Shown: positions 47,541 to 56,911, numbered from the stretch's first letter. The stretch: DNA of 64,000 nucleotides from Paenibacillus sp. FSL K6-1096 (GCF_037977055.1 NZ_CP150274.1:3472001-3536000), one strand, 5' to 3'. Numbers and translations are program-made. Notes: a model not told the origin generated them from the letters alone.

Positions 47541-47558
47541 TGTCAGTACTAACTGACA
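47541..47558. promoter_or_regulatory. Perfect TetR-type operator
   Basis: TGTCAGT-ACTA-ACTGACA, a perfect 7-bp inverted repeat 26 bases upstream of the TetR start; a related copy precedes the exporter. Confidence 0.75.
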
Positions 47559-47641
47559 TCTTAAACAAAGAATACACCCTGCTCCCCAATTTGGCAAGGT
47601 GTATCTTACAGCCCGCTATCGCTTGAACTCTCCAGACGGAC

Positions 47642-48043
47642 CTAGAAGCAGGTGTACGAGCTAATCCGGTTCAGATCAATGCCGAAATATCCCCAGAAGA
47701 AGCCGTTCCACCGGAAGCCGGCAATCGAAGTCCGCCCGACGAATACCGGATAGAACCAGAATTGCTCGCCGTTATTCAGCCAGACATACGTGTTGCGGAA
47801 CAGGCAGCCTCTAATCCCCCCCGGGTCCACAGCATACGTGGTGACAGCCGGTGCCTGCGGTACGAATTGCGGCGGAGGCGAGGTCGGCGCCTGCACCCCT
47901 GACGGTGCACCTCCAGGCGTTCCCGGAAATCCTCCGGGCCCTCCGCCGGGAAATCCCGGTCCTCCCGGCACACCTGGCACGCCTGGCAACCCCGGTATAC
48001 CCGGAAACCCTCCGCCGCCTCCCGGCACTGGTAATAATCCCAT
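47642..48043 (-). CDS. Collagen-like protein with a conserved aromatic C-terminal domain
   Basis: About 133 residues. The first half is a Gly-X-Y tract (GFPGIPGLPGVPGVPGGPGF, GGGPGGFPGTPGG), followed by a Pro-rich linker. The C-terminal 60 residues are rich in aromatics with two cysteines (RGCLFRNTYVWLNNGEQFWF, YPVFVGRTSIAGFRWNGFFW). I prefer the ATG at 48043, nine bases after GAGGGGAG. There is no signal peptide. Collagen-like proteins without a signal are often on the spore surface in Bacillales; that role is inferred. The C-terminal domain recurs in Bacillus and Paenibacillus proteins of unknown function. Confidence 0.72.
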   Translation of the reverse strand: MGLLPVPGGGGGFPGIPGLPGVPGVPGGPGFPGGGPGGFPGTPGGAPSGVQAPTSPPPQFVPQAPAVTTYAVDPGGIRGCLFRNTYVWLNNGEQFWFYPVFVGRTSIAGFRWNGFFWGYFGIDLNRISSYTCF

Positions 48044-48175
48044 ATCTGATCGCTCCCCTCTCGTTTCATTAGGCATAATCATCATATGCATTCGCGGAGA
48101 GGATGCCTGGGCGGATGCCCATCAGCATTGGGCTTTAAACAGTATCCCGCCTAAGCGAGGGCAGTCGCACTGTTG

Positions 48176-48328
48176 CTACTTTTTCACCCGGCCATAGTAG
48201 TCCGGCAGCTCAAAATCCTTAAGCGGAACATACCCATGCCCCGCAAGCGCCGCCCTGCGCTCTACCGCAGCGGCGATCGCTTTGGTCATGATCCAGTCCA
48301 CACCGAGTTCATGGTAGAAGGTGTCCAT
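48176..48328 (-). CDS. Small conserved-looking protein, 50 residues
   Basis: A frame of 51 codons, starting at an ATG with GGGGAGGGGGACAGA directly upstream. It overlaps the end of the epimerase gene by 20 bases. The sequence opens MDTFYHELGVDWIMTKAIAA, with a helical middle (AVERRAALAGHGYVPLKDFE) and ends LPDYYGRVKK. It looks like a folded small helical protein and is easy to miss because of its size. I know no function. Confidence 0.55.
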   Translation of the reverse strand: MDTFYHELGVDWIMTKAIAAAVERRAALAGHGYVPLKDFELPDYYGRVKK

Positions 48329-49241
48329 TTCTGTCCCCCTCCCCGTTCGGTCTTAGCACTCCCCTAGCTTGCTGCTCCAGCCGGGCAACGGTCTCCTCGA
48401 ACGTTTGGACCGGACTGTAGCCCAGCTCGTCTTTGATTTTGTTGCAGCTATACGCCGTTCTTATAGGGTCTCCGCCCGGGATAACGAACTTCTTGTTCAG
48501 GGCAAGCCCGATACGCATCGTAAAATCTTGTTCCGGATAATTTCCGTCAATCGCATTGTAGCACTGGTTCACAGCCGCAGGTTGTGTCGCTGCTAATACA
48601 CACATCTCAGCCAGGTTGTCCGCATGGACCCAGGGCGTTAAGTCCTCCGGATGAATCCAGTCCACTTCCCCGGAATCAGCAAGCTTAGCGATCAGCCGGT
48701 CACCCCAGTGCGAGTTAGCTTCAGAGCAGATCACTCCAGGACGCAGAATCACACTTGGCAACCCGTTAGCCATTGCACTCTGTACAATCCGTTCCGATTC
48801 ACATTTGGTGGCAATGTATACCTCCCCGTGGCCGAAGGCAAGACTGCTAGCCTCATCCAGCTCCACCTCTTGGTCAAAATGACCATAGACCGATACCGTA
48901 GAAATATGCACGAAGCGTTCCACTCCCGCAGATACAGCACCGTCAATCAGATTCTGAACTCCCTGAATATTGGAGGCCTCCGCAATGGACCGATCCTCCC
49001 CCAGATACGCCGCAGCGTGAATGATAACGCTCACATTTTGAAGGGCGTCCTTGATGGCGGCCCCATCCGTCAAGTCTCCGAGGATGGGTGTAATGCCAAG
49101 CTCTTCACATCGGGCGGTCTGGTCCGCATTTCGGATAAGTCCTCTGACCTCCGCTCCCTCGCTAACACATCTTCTGGCAATTTTATCTCCTGCCGTGCCC
49201 GTAACGCCTGTTACGAGCATGACTTTATCACGAAGTCTCAT
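48309..49241 (-). CDS. NAD-dependent epimerase/dehydratase (extended SDR)
   Basis: A 310-residue protein. The Rossmann motif VMLVTGVTGTAGDKIARRCV is at residues 7-26, VSVIIHAAAYLGED is the NAD-contacting strand, and YIATKCESERIVQS holds the Y-x3-K active-site pair. AGGAGTG precedes the ATG. It follows an SMI1-like gene by 39 bases. The substrate, perhaps a sugar nucleotide or steroid-like ketone, is unknown. Confidence 0.87.
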   Translation of the reverse strand: MRLRDKVMLVTGVTGTAGDKIARRCVSEGAEVRGLIRNADQTARCEELGITPILGDLTDGAAIKDALQNVSVIIHAAAYLGEDRSIAEASNIQGVQNLIDGAVSAGVERFVHISTVSVYGHFDQEVELDEASSLAFGHGEVYIATKCESERIVQSAMANGLPSVILRPGVICSEANSHWGDRLIAKLADSGEVDWIHPEDLTPWVHADNLAEMCVLAATQPAAVNQCYNAIDGNYPEQDFTMRIGLALNKKFVIPGGDPIRTAYSCNKIKDELGYSPVQTFEETVARLEQQARGVLRPNGEGDRNGHLLP

Positions 49242-49280
49242 GAGAACACTCCTATCCCTCTATCTCCAACCGCCTTCCGC

Positions 49281-50603
49281 TCAGTCAAAATAACCCTCCT
49301 GCAAATGCAGCTCCCGCAAGCAAGCGGCGAACTTCTCCCTGAAATTAGGATTTCTTTTGTATTCCGGCCAGATCGCCTTATAGTAAGGCAGCAGCTTCTC
49401 ATGCGGAATAACGTCCCAATATAAAATGGTGCTGCGCACCGCCTCAGTTCCTCCAGTGCGGAACATTTGTGCAATGATCTCCCAGTTCTCCTGCTTGTTC
49501 CGGCAATCTCTCACAGCATAGACCGCAGCCGTCTGCATATCCAGGCTGGCATGGCACAGGAAGGATGCGAAGTCGCGGAAGTCCACAGCATCGCAGTCTT
49601 TGAGGATATAACCTGCATAACGCAGGGTTTCTGCGTCGTCAATGTGCCCAAGCCGCTGCCGGATCAACGGAATAAATTCGGTCCGGTCCTGATTCTTGCC
49701 GTGAGTATTCAGAATGGTTAAGGCGTGCAGCGCTCCCTCCGCGTCATCCGACTGCAACAGCTTCAGCAGATAGGGCCTGCCCGCCGCAAAGGTTGTTTTG
49801 CAGAGCAGCGAGATGGCTGTCTTGGAATCCCGGGGGCTTTGCTCAGCCACATTGTTAAGGAATTCCAGGGTGGATGGGGCGATTCGCTTGAACTTGAACA
49901 TAGCCTCCAGCGCCTTGATCTGCAAATTCTCGTCAGGGGTGGTCCGATACAACTGAATGAGCGTATTCTCGTCACCCGGCAGCCGGGTGCCAAACCACGG
50001 GTTGTGATAATCCAGAATAATCTCATCCAGCCAACGCTCGTACCAGTCCAGGAAGTTATCTTCATAGACGAAGAAGAACGGGTGGTCGGGATAAAACTCC
50101 GAAGTATACACAATCCTCCCCCGATGCTTCCCTTCCAGCACCAGATACATCTCATAATCGCAGCCCTGGGTGCCGATACACAGCATTCCGCCAAGCGCCT
50201 TGTTTCTCGCTTCCTCGTATTCTTCATCCGAGATGTCCCGCTCCCCCGTCAGAGGCTCCGTCAAGAGATTCCATTCCTCTGGAGTCATCCCCGGATGAAG
50301 CGCAGCCCGTCCCTGGAGGGCCGGAGGCTCGGTATAGGAGGTAGCCTGTGCAAGCGGATAGATTCCGTAATACGGTCCGGCCCCGCCGTTCCCGATCTCT
50401 GTCAGGAACCCGGCAAAAGGCTCAGGAAGCTTGATCCCATATTGTGCCTCCCAATCCGCCAGTTCCCCTGCCGTAAGCTTCGCTTTCAGCTTGTATTGAT
50501 GCGATGAGGAGCCAAATTCGGCGAACTCCGCATCCTTGCGCAGGGCCTGCCCCAGCTTTGTCTTGATCCGCTTCAGTTGCGCAGCCTGCTTCTCTAACTC
50601 CAT
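49281..50603 (-). CDS. SMI1/KNR4-family protein with HEAT-like C-terminus
   Basis: About 440 residues. The SMI1/KNR4 module (about 1-190) shows GELADWEAQYGIKLPEPFAG, FLTEIGNGGAGPYYGIYPLA and LCIGTQGCDYEMYLVLEGKH. The second half is helical, with HEAT-like repeats (NLQIKALEAMFKFKRIAPST, LLQSDDAEGALHALTILNTH). CAGGAGGG precedes the ATG at 50603. A fragment of a near-identical gene lies at 56943-57030. It probably belongs to the immunity-type superfamily. Confidence 0.83.
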   Translation of the reverse strand: MELEKQAAQLKRIKTKLGQALRKDAEFAEFGSSSHQYKLKAKLTAGELADWEAQYGIKLPEPFAGFLTEIGNGGAGPYYGIYPLAQATSYTEPPALQGRAALHPGMTPEEWNLLTEPLTGERDISDEEYEEARNKALGGMLCIGTQGCDYEMYLVLEGKHRGRIVYTSEFYPDHPFFFVYEDNFLDWYERWLDEIILDYHNPWFGTRLPGDENTLIQLYRTTPDENLQIKALEAMFKFKRIAPSTLEFLNNVAEQSPRDSKTAISLLCKTTFAAGRPYLLKLLQSDDAEGALHALTILNTHGKNQDRTEFIPLIRQRLGHIDDAETLRYAGYILKDCDAVDFRDFASFLCHASLDMQTAAVYAVRDCRNKQENWEIIAQMFRTGGTEAVRSTILYWDVIPHEKLLPYYKAIWPEYKRNPNFREKFAACLRELHLQEGYFD

Positions 50604-50711
50604 GATAATCCCTCCTGCAAAGAATCTGTCTCCCAAAAATGACCAGGCTAATTGTCTTCCATCATATCACACCCTGCATATATTCCAGGCTCCTCATTTA
50701 CTCCCACAACA

Positions 50712-50752
50712 AATAAGCCCGCCGTCACGATGAAGTGACAGGCGGGCTTATA
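50712..50752. terminator. Terminator after the dihydroxyacetone kinase gene
   Basis: ATAAGCCCGCC(T)GTCAC pairs with GTGACGGCGGGCTTAT around GATGAA; on the minus strand it ends GGCGGGCTTATTTGTTG. It can also act on the plus strand. Confidence 0.82.
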
Positions 50753-50764
50753 CCCAGACAACAC

Positions 50765-52525
50765 CTACTGAACAGCGTTAGACAGCTCTGTGAAAATAAC
50801 TCCCAGCGCATAAGCCCCTGCATCAGGATAACCGATGCTGCGCTCGCCAACCGTTCCGGCCCGGCCCATCCGCGCAACGATGGATTTCGTATGCTCCGCC
50901 CCCGTGACAGCCGCTTCGCCCGCTCTGACGAAGGCTTCCTTCAAGGATAGCTTCTGCTGGGCGCTGCTCTTCCAAGCCTCGACACAAGGAATCAGGGCAT
51001 CTATCAGCGTCTTGTCACCCACAACTGCTCCCCGTCCGAAGGAGCGTTGACCGGTGGCTTGAATGCCGTCAACCGAAGCAGCCAGCATCTCGGCCACCTC
51101 CAGTGTGTTCAGCGAAGTTAGACCCGAAGCATATTTACCGGCGGACCGGAAGGCTGACCCCCAGATCGGACCGGAGGCTCCGCCGCAATGCTCCATAATG
51201 ATCAGGGAGCAGGCCTGAAGGAAGCTTCCGATATCCGTGGAATGATGCTGCAGCAGTTCCTTCCACTCCCGCTTCAATTGCTTGAAGCCCTTGGCTACAC
51301 TCATCCCGAAGTCCCCGTCACCTGCATGGGCGTCCAGCTCACAGAAAGGAGTCTCATTCGCGATAATAATCTCGCTCATCTTGTCCACCAGGTAGATGAT
51401 ATTCTCCAGCCGCAGCCATTCGTCCTGGAGGATAGCGAAGCCCGGATCGGTCTCGACTGTCAGGCTCACTTCAACTTGTGAATCCTGCCACGGAAGAGGG
51501 TTGATGTATTGAATCGGCTCCAACTCACCTCTTAACTGGAGCGCCGGAGTGTCGCAGGGCTCCGCAAGCCATCTGCGCAGTTCGTCATCAAGCTTCATCA
51601 GGCTTATGGAGGCGCCGGCCATATCTATGCTAGTCATATAATTGCCGACCAGTGATCGGCGGATCGTGACGCCCCGCGCAGCCAGCTCGCGGATTACGGA
51701 ATGATTGAGCAGGTACAGCTCCTGCAGAGGCGTTGCGCCGAAGCCATTGACCAGCACCGCCACCTCTGCGCCATCCGGCTGATCCAGGTTCAGACTGGCC
51801 AGCAGGGCAGAGATCATTCGCTGTGCCAGCTCATCGGCGGTTAGCAGCTTTTCTCTACGGATGCCAGGTTCACCGTGAATCCCTACCCCATATTCCATCT
51901 CATCGTCCTGAAGCTGGAAGGTCGGCGTACCTTTGGCCGGTACGGTACAGGAGGTGAAGGCAAAGCCCAGGCTCCGCACCCGGTCGGCTGCATGCTGGGC
52001 AGCCTGCTTCACCTCGGCCAGCGGCAGACCAGCCTCAGCCGCTGCTCCGGCAACCTTATGCACGAGAATCGTGCCTGCAACTCCTCTTCGTCCCACCGTA
52101 TAGAGGCTGTCCTCCACGGCAATATCATCGTCAACCTTCACATAATCTACAGATAAGCCGTCCTCAGCTGCCAGATAAGCTGCATTCTGAAAGTTCATCA
52201 TGTCTCCGCTGTAATTCTTGATAATCATTAGCGCGCCCTTATGGCCTGTATTGTTGCGGATCGCCTGATAGACCTGAATCTGGGATGGGGAGGCGAAGAC
52301 ATCCCCGCAGACTGCGGCATCCAGCATGCCCGGACCGACCAGCCCGGCATGTGCCGGCTCATGGCCGCTGCCCCCGCCACTAATCAGAGTTACTTTATCA
52401 GGATTGGGGAGGGATCTGGAGACAATCTTATACTTGCTGTCGAATGACAGCTGAGGATAGGCCATTACCAGACCGCTGCACATTTCACGTACGAGATTAG
52501 CCGGGTCATTGATTATTTTTTTCAT
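50765..52525 (-). CDS. dhaK: ATP-dependent dihydroxyacetone kinase (DhaK-DhaL fusion)
   Basis: About 586 residues. The K domain (1-330) has LISGGGSGHEPAHAG with His55 and the covalent-substrate His217 in YGVGIHGEPG. The L domain (about 370-586) has the Asp-rich metal and ATP site AHAGDGDFGMSVAKG and SGPIWGSAFRSAG. The fused form is ATP-dependent, unlike the PTS-driven three-gene type. It converts dihydroxyacetone to its phosphate. Its ATG overlaps the gldA stop (ATGA), so the two make an oxidative glycerol route. Confidence 0.93.
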   Translation of the reverse strand: MKKIINDPANLVREMCSGLVMAYPQLSFDSKYKIVSRSLPNPDKVTLISGGGSGHEPAHAGLVGPGMLDAAVCGDVFASPSQIQVYQAIRNNTGHKGALMIIKNYSGDMMNFQNAAYLAAEDGLSVDYVKVDDDIAVEDSLYTVGRRGVAGTILVHKVAGAAAEAGLPLAEVKQAAQHAADRVRSLGFAFTSCTVPAKGTPTFQLQDDEMEYGVGIHGEPGIRREKLLTADELAQRMISALLASLNLDQPDGAEVAVLVNGFGATPLQELYLLNHSVIRELAARGVTIRRSLVGNYMTSIDMAGASISLMKLDDELRRWLAEPCDTPALQLRGELEPIQYINPLPWQDSQVEVSLTVETDPGFAILQDEWLRLENIIYLVDKMSEIIIANETPFCELDAHAGDGDFGMSVAKGFKQLKREWKELLQHHSTDIGSFLQACSLIIMEHCGGASGPIWGSAFRSAGKYASGLTSLNTLEVAEMLAASVDGIQATGQRSFGRGAVVGDKTLIDALIPCVEAWKSSAQQKLSLKEAFVRAGEAAVTGAEHTKSIVARMGRAGTVGERSIGYPDAGAYALGVIFTELSNAVQ

Positions 52526-53664
52526 GCGCATGTCTCCTTGCTCTTTTTGAAGGCCTGGCCCAGCTGGTCAGCAACAGCAATGGCAGCAGCAACCGCCTCC
52601 GGGGTAACCGGGAACGGCATCGAGTGAATCGACTCCTCCGGAATGCACGCCTTGCGGGCTACGTCCATCAGCTCATCATGAGTTATGGAAGCGACACCAA
52701 TATCGGACAGACATACGGGAAGGCCCACAGACAAGCAGAAGGACAGCACCTGATCGATCTCTGTCTGCTCCGCATTCTCCAGAACGAGCTGCGCGAGCGT
52801 GCTGAAGGCTACCTTCTCCCCATGGTAATAATGATGGGTGCCTTCAATCGCAGTCAGACCGTTATGGATGGCATGTGCGGCAGCCAGGCCGCTGCTCTCG
52901 AACCCCAGCCCCGACAGCAGGATGTTCGTCTCAATAATATTTTCCAAGGCTGGGGTTACCACGTTCTGATCACTAGCCAGCTTAGCCTTTACTCCATCCT
53001 CCATCAGTGTTTCATAGCATAAGCGGGCAAGGGCCAGCGCGGCTTTGGTGCCTTTGGCCTCAGTAATTACCCCTGCATATACTCCGCAAGGAAGCCCCGC
53101 ATTGACATTTGAATAGGATGCTGCAGTAGCTCTGGCTTCGAAATAAGTGGAGAGCGCGTCACCCATCCCCGATACCAGGAAACGGGTAGGAGCATTGGCA
53201 ATAACGGTGGTGTCAATCAGCACAACAGAAGGACTGGCCTTGAAATAGGCATAATCCTCGAAAGCGCCTTCAGGTGTGTAAATAACAGCCGAATGACTGG
53301 TCGGCGCATCCGTAGCAGCAATCGTAGGAACGATTATTAAGGCATCACCTTCCGCAACACATTTAGCCGTATCAATGGCCTTACCGCCGCCAAGACCGAT
53401 TGTACAGGCACATTGATGCACGCGGGCCAGCTCCTGGAGTCTGGATATCTCTTGCCGGGAGCACTCTCCCTGAAAGCCGCCGGTCACCAGTGTAATTCCG
53501 AATTGGCGGCTGGTGGCATCAAGCTTAGCTTGTACACGCTTTACATCATCCGGGTGGGCAATCAGCAGGGCCGAGGTGCCGAAGGTGCTGACGAAGTAGC
53601 CCAGCTGCAGCAGTTCATCTTCACCTTGAGTGTATTTAGTCGGGCTGATAAAGGTTCTTCTCAT
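52522..53664 (-). CDS. gldA: Glycerol dehydrogenase
   Basis: A 380-residue iron/zinc alcohol dehydrogenase of the GldA type. NAD-binding motif CTIGLGGGKAIDTAK (about residues 88-102), IIVPTIAATDAPTSHSAV, and the metal ligands Asp in GMGDALSTYFEARAT, His in AAHAIHNGLTA and His in HHYYHGEKVAFSTL. It oxidises glycerol to dihydroxyacetone. The gene is first of two, followed by the kinase, and divergent from a PocR-AraC activator. Confidence 0.94.
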   Translation of the reverse strand: MRRTFISPTKYTQGEDELLQLGYFVSTFGTSALLIAHPDDVKRVQAKLDATSRQFGITLVTGGFQGECSRQEISRLQELARVHQCACTIGLGGGKAIDTAKCVAEGDALIIVPTIAATDAPTSHSAVIYTPEGAFEDYAYFKASPSVVLIDTTVIANAPTRFLVSGMGDALSTYFEARATAASYSNVNAGLPCGVYAGVITEAKGTKAALALARLCYETLMEDGVKAKLASDQNVVTPALENIIETNILLSGLGFESSGLAAAHAIHNGLTAIEGTHHYYHGEKVAFSTLAQLVLENAEQTEIDQVLSFCLSVGLPVCLSDIGVASITHDELMDVARKACIPEESIHSMPFPVTPEAVAAAIAVADQLGQAFKKSKETCA

Positions 53665-53696
53665 TCTTCCATTCCTCCTTGAGTCGATATGTTCCC

Positions 53697-53757
53697 ATTA
53701 TAGACAAGTGCAGGAAGGGACGCATGGGACACAGCAAACGAATTAAAATGCTGCAAA
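53697..53757 (-). promoter_or_regulatory. Activator-type promoter of the glycerol operon
   Basis: On the minus strand TATAAT (53697-53702) has a poor -35. Just upstream lies a direct-repeat-like pair TTTGCAG (53751-53757) and TTTGCTG (53732-53738), 19 bases apart, the spacing used by AraC proteins. This suits activation by the divergently encoded regulator. Confidence 0.5.
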
Positions 53758-53837
53758 AATAGTATTATCATGTTGTGGATATCTGAATTATAATTATCTT
53801 GTTCTCATTAGAACTGAGAATAGAAAGGGTGAGCCGG

Positions 53838-54830
53838 ATGCAATCCAAATTCGATTTGAAGTATATCATTGATATGGGCGAATGGACTAAGCTTCAAGAA
53901 TCGTTGTCCCTTGTAACCCGCATGGCCATCATTATGGTCGATTATAAAGGCGTACCGGTCACAACACATAGCCGCTGTCAGGCCTTCTGCCAGACCGTCC
54001 GCAGTGACAAAGAATTCTCACCCTATTGTCAAAAATGTGATGCGCGCGGAGGGCTGGAGGCGGTTCGTCTAAGCCGTCCCTACATCTATCGTTGCCACTT
54101 CGATATTCTCGACATTGCCATCCCTATCATAGTCGATAATCAATACATCGGTGCGCTGATGGCCGGCCAGATCCGGCTTGCGGAGGGAAGCAATCCGAAT
54201 CTGGAGCAGATTGTATCCCGTCCGCAGCAGGATGCTATGACGGCGGATCGGGTCAGCAAATACGAGCTGCTGCCTGTCATGACGTATGAAGAGGTCGTTG
54301 CCACAGCTGATATGCTCAATCATCTATGTAACTATGTGGTCAAAGAATCCATCCTGAAGCATGAGCTGCTGGAGCGGAACCGCCAGTATGAGCCCTTGAA
54401 TCCGCAGAAGCCGAAGCCGGAGGTGCCGGCTCTTCCGGCAGAGCCGTCTTCGGCTTCCAAGACTCCGCTGCCTGCCGGGAATGCATACAAGACGGAATGT
54501 TCTAATCCTACGCTGCAGCCCGCTTTCGACTACATGCTGAGCCACAAGGAAGAGAATTTCTCGCTGAAATCGCTGGCGCATCTTTGCCATATCAGTCCGA
54601 GCTACTTCAGCCGCCTGTTCACCAGGGAGATGGGTGAGCATTTCTCGCTGTATGTCGCACGCATGAAGATTGAGTGGGCGAAGGAGCTGCTGGCAACAAC
54701 AGATTGGTCAGTCAACGAGATTAGCAATCACCTGAATTTTTGCGATGCCGGATATTTCATCAAAATCTTCAAAAAGCATGAATCAGTAACCCCACTCTTC
54801 TACCGTACTGCACTCAAAGACAAGGAATGA
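53838..54830 (+). CDS. AraC-family regulator with PocR sensory domain
   Basis: About 330 residues. The PocR domain (about 10-170) has LVTRMAIIMVDYKGVPVTTH and cysteines in CQAFCQTV, YCQKCDARGG and YRCHFDILDIAIPI, which may bind a metal or polyol. A low-complexity linker leads to a two-part AraC helix-turn-helix (FSLKSLAHLCHISPSYFSRL; VNEISNHLNFCDAGYFIKIF). The ATG at 53838 is preceded by AAAGGGTGAG. In Salmonella PocR senses 1,2-propanediol; here glycerol or dihydroxyacetone is the likely signal. Confidence 0.9.
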   Translation: MQSKFDLKYIIDMGEWTKLQESLSLVTRMAIIMVDYKGVPVTTHSRCQAFCQTVRSDKEFSPYCQKCDARGGLEAVRLSRPYIYRCHFDILDIAIPIIVDNQYIGALMAGQIRLAEGSNPNLEQIVSRPQQDAMTADRVSKYELLPVMTYEEVVATADMLNHLCNYVVKESILKHELLERNRQYEPLNPQKPKPEVPALPAEPSSASKTPLPAGNAYKTECSNPTLQPAFDYMLSHKEENFSLKSLAHLCHISPSYFSRLFTREMGEHFSLYVARMKIEWAKELLATTDWSVNEISNHLNFCDAGYFIKIFKKHESVTPLFYRTALKDKE

Positions 54831-55070
54831 GCGCGCGTGTTTACTGCAATATTTTACGGCTCCAGAGTACAATTTCTTGACATGTTCATTCTACATGAAT
54901 TGCAGGGATTACTGCTATAATTCGGAATCATCAGTACCTACTTGACAAGCTTGGGGGGCAGCATAAGTCGAACGGACGATGAATCGCTGAGAGCACCGGA
55001 TGAAGCAGATGCTATTCATGAAAGCGCTATTACTAAATAACATGCACAAGGTACTAGGAGGCTAGAATTG

Positions 55071-56861
55071 ATGAAAAGATCAAAGATGTTGATTTGGGGA
55101 TTGGTTATGGTACTGGTAGGTGCCATTGTGGCTTCAATGGTGCAGGAGGATTTTGGGTCAGTGAAGGTGAAGAACATCCGCATCGCGGCGGCGGACGGCC
55201 AGACGATTAACGCCACATTGTTTGTGCCGGATAATGCATCAGCAGGTACGCCGGCACCGGCTATTATGAATACACACGGCTATCTGAACCAGAATGAGAC
55301 GCAGACTGCCTTCAATATTGAATTCTCGCGAAGAGGCTACGTGGTACTGGCCATTGATATGGCCGGCCATGGCTATTCCGATACAGTGCCGGGCGATTTC
55401 TCCAACGGGGCCAGCGATGCCTTGAAGTACTTGGCAACTCTTCCCTTTGTTGATAAGGCTAACATCACGGTACAGGGGCATTCCATGGGAGGCTGGTCAT
55501 CGGTTAATGCAGTCGTCGCCAACCCTGACCTGGTCAAGACACTTATTGTCGTCGGCTCGTCGCAGGGCAGCCAGAAGCCGGAATTCCCAATCGGCAGTCA
55601 GAAGATTCCGGCGGATGCCAAATACAACTTTGCTGTTATTTTTGCCAAATATGATGAATTCTCTATGGTCAATTACGGCGTTGACGATGCAAGCAAATTC
55701 GTGAGCTCCCCCAGTCTAATGGAGCCCTTTCACACTACAGAGCCTGTTACTCTTGGCAAGGTGTACGGCTCCTTCTCGGATGGTACCGGAAGAATCGCTT
55801 ATCAGAATCAATCCACCCACCCGGGCGAGCATGAATCCAGAGATGTTGTCTCCAAGGTGTTATCCATTGTCAGCATGGCTTCTCCTGCTCCTCATCCGCT
55901 TGACGCCGGCAATCAGGTCTGGCCTGTCAAGGAGGGGGCAACCGCCGTTATCTTCATCGGTCTGATCGTCTTCATGCTGGGTGCGGCATCCATACTTCTC
56001 CGCTCCCCGCAATTTGCCGGCATTACCCAAGAAATTCGCAGCTACACGCCACTGAAGCCTGGCATCTGGGCTATCGTCGCCATTGTTGTAGTTGCTGTTA
56101 ATGCATTGACCATGCTCCCGATTCAGAACTGGGCCACCTCGGCCATACCGACCAGCGGCATCTTTAAGCAGCTGTTTGTGAACGCCGGCGCCGTCTGGTT
56201 CCTGATCGTACAGGCCATCCTTGTGATCCTGTTCATCATCTGGCACCAGCTTCAAGGCAAGGCAGAAGGCAGAACCTTGGCCTCCTACGGTTTATACACG
56301 GATGCCGAGTCCTCCTCCTTCCGTTGGGGCTACATTGGACGTGCGCTGCTGTTCTCCTTTGCCACGGTAGGCAGCGGCTATCTGCTGCTGGCATTGGTTC
56401 AAGAATTATTTAAGGTCGATGCCCGCTGGTGGATTCTGACGATACGGGTGGAGAGCCCAGAGCGGTTCTATCTGTTCCTCGCCTATCTAATTCCGTTCGT
56501 GATCGTCTTCCTGTGCAGCGGCCTGATTTCCTTCGGATGGATGAAGCTGAAGGACTTCGGCAGCGAGGCGAAGAATATGGTAGTCTGGTCCTGTGCGAAT
56601 ATCGCCGTCAATCTGCTTGGTATCGTGATTATTGTAGCCATTCAGCTGCTTACCCTGTATGGAACAGGTACCGTAGCTTTCGGAAGCCATACCTATGACC
56701 AGCTGCTGGTCATTGCCGCGTATGGCCTGATTCCGCTGATCGCTATTACAAGTATCTTCTCGACCTATCTCTACCGCAAGACAGGCAGCATCTATACAGG
56801 TGCCTTCACCGCTGCCATCTTCGTAACCTGGTACCTGACTTCATTCCAGGCGATCAGCTAA
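55071..56861 (+). CDS. Membrane-bound alpha/beta hydrolase
   Basis: A 596-residue protein. The N-terminal membrane anchor (KMLIWGLVMVLVGAIVASMV) is followed by an extracytoplasmic alpha/beta hydrolase domain (about 30-270) with NTHGYLNQNET, the nucleophile motif VQGHSMGGWS and a His in STHPGEHESRD. The C-terminal 320 residues hold about eight helices (TAVIFIGLIVFMLGAASILL, FLIVQAILVILFIIWHQLQG). AGGAGG lies nine bases before the ATG. The function is unknown; an envelope lipid or polymer is plausible. A hairpin follows the stop. Confidence 0.85.
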   Translation: MKRSKMLIWGLVMVLVGAIVASMVQEDFGSVKVKNIRIAAADGQTINATLFVPDNASAGTPAPAIMNTHGYLNQNETQTAFNIEFSRRGYVVLAIDMAGHGYSDTVPGDFSNGASDALKYLATLPFVDKANITVQGHSMGGWSSVNAVVANPDLVKTLIVVGSSQGSQKPEFPIGSQKIPADAKYNFAVIFAKYDEFSMVNYGVDDASKFVSSPSLMEPFHTTEPVTLGKVYGSFSDGTGRIAYQNQSTHPGEHESRDVVSKVLSIVSMASPAPHPLDAGNQVWPVKEGATAVIFIGLIVFMLGAASILLRSPQFAGITQEIRSYTPLKPGIWAIVAIVVVAVNALTMLPIQNWATSAIPTSGIFKQLFVNAGAVWFLIVQAILVILFIIWHQLQGKAEGRTLASYGLYTDAESSSFRWGYIGRALLFSFATVGSGYLLLALVQELFKVDARWWILTIRVESPERFYLFLAYLIPFVIVFLCSGLISFGWMKLKDFGSEAKNMVVWSCANIAVNLLGIVIIVAIQLLTLYGTGTVAFGSHTYDQLLVIAAYGLIPLIAITSIFSTYLYRKTGSIYTGAFTAAIFVTWYLTSFQAIS

Positions 56862-56878
56862 TACGGTGAACCTACATC

Positions 56879-56911
56879 ATCCGGCTCAAGCACTGCTGAG
56901 CCGGATTTGTG
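56879..56911 (+). terminator. Terminator after the membrane hydrolase gene
   Basis: ATCCGGCTCA (56879-56888) pairs with TGAGCCGGAT (56897-56906) around AGCACTGC, then TTGTGT. Confidence 0.78.
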
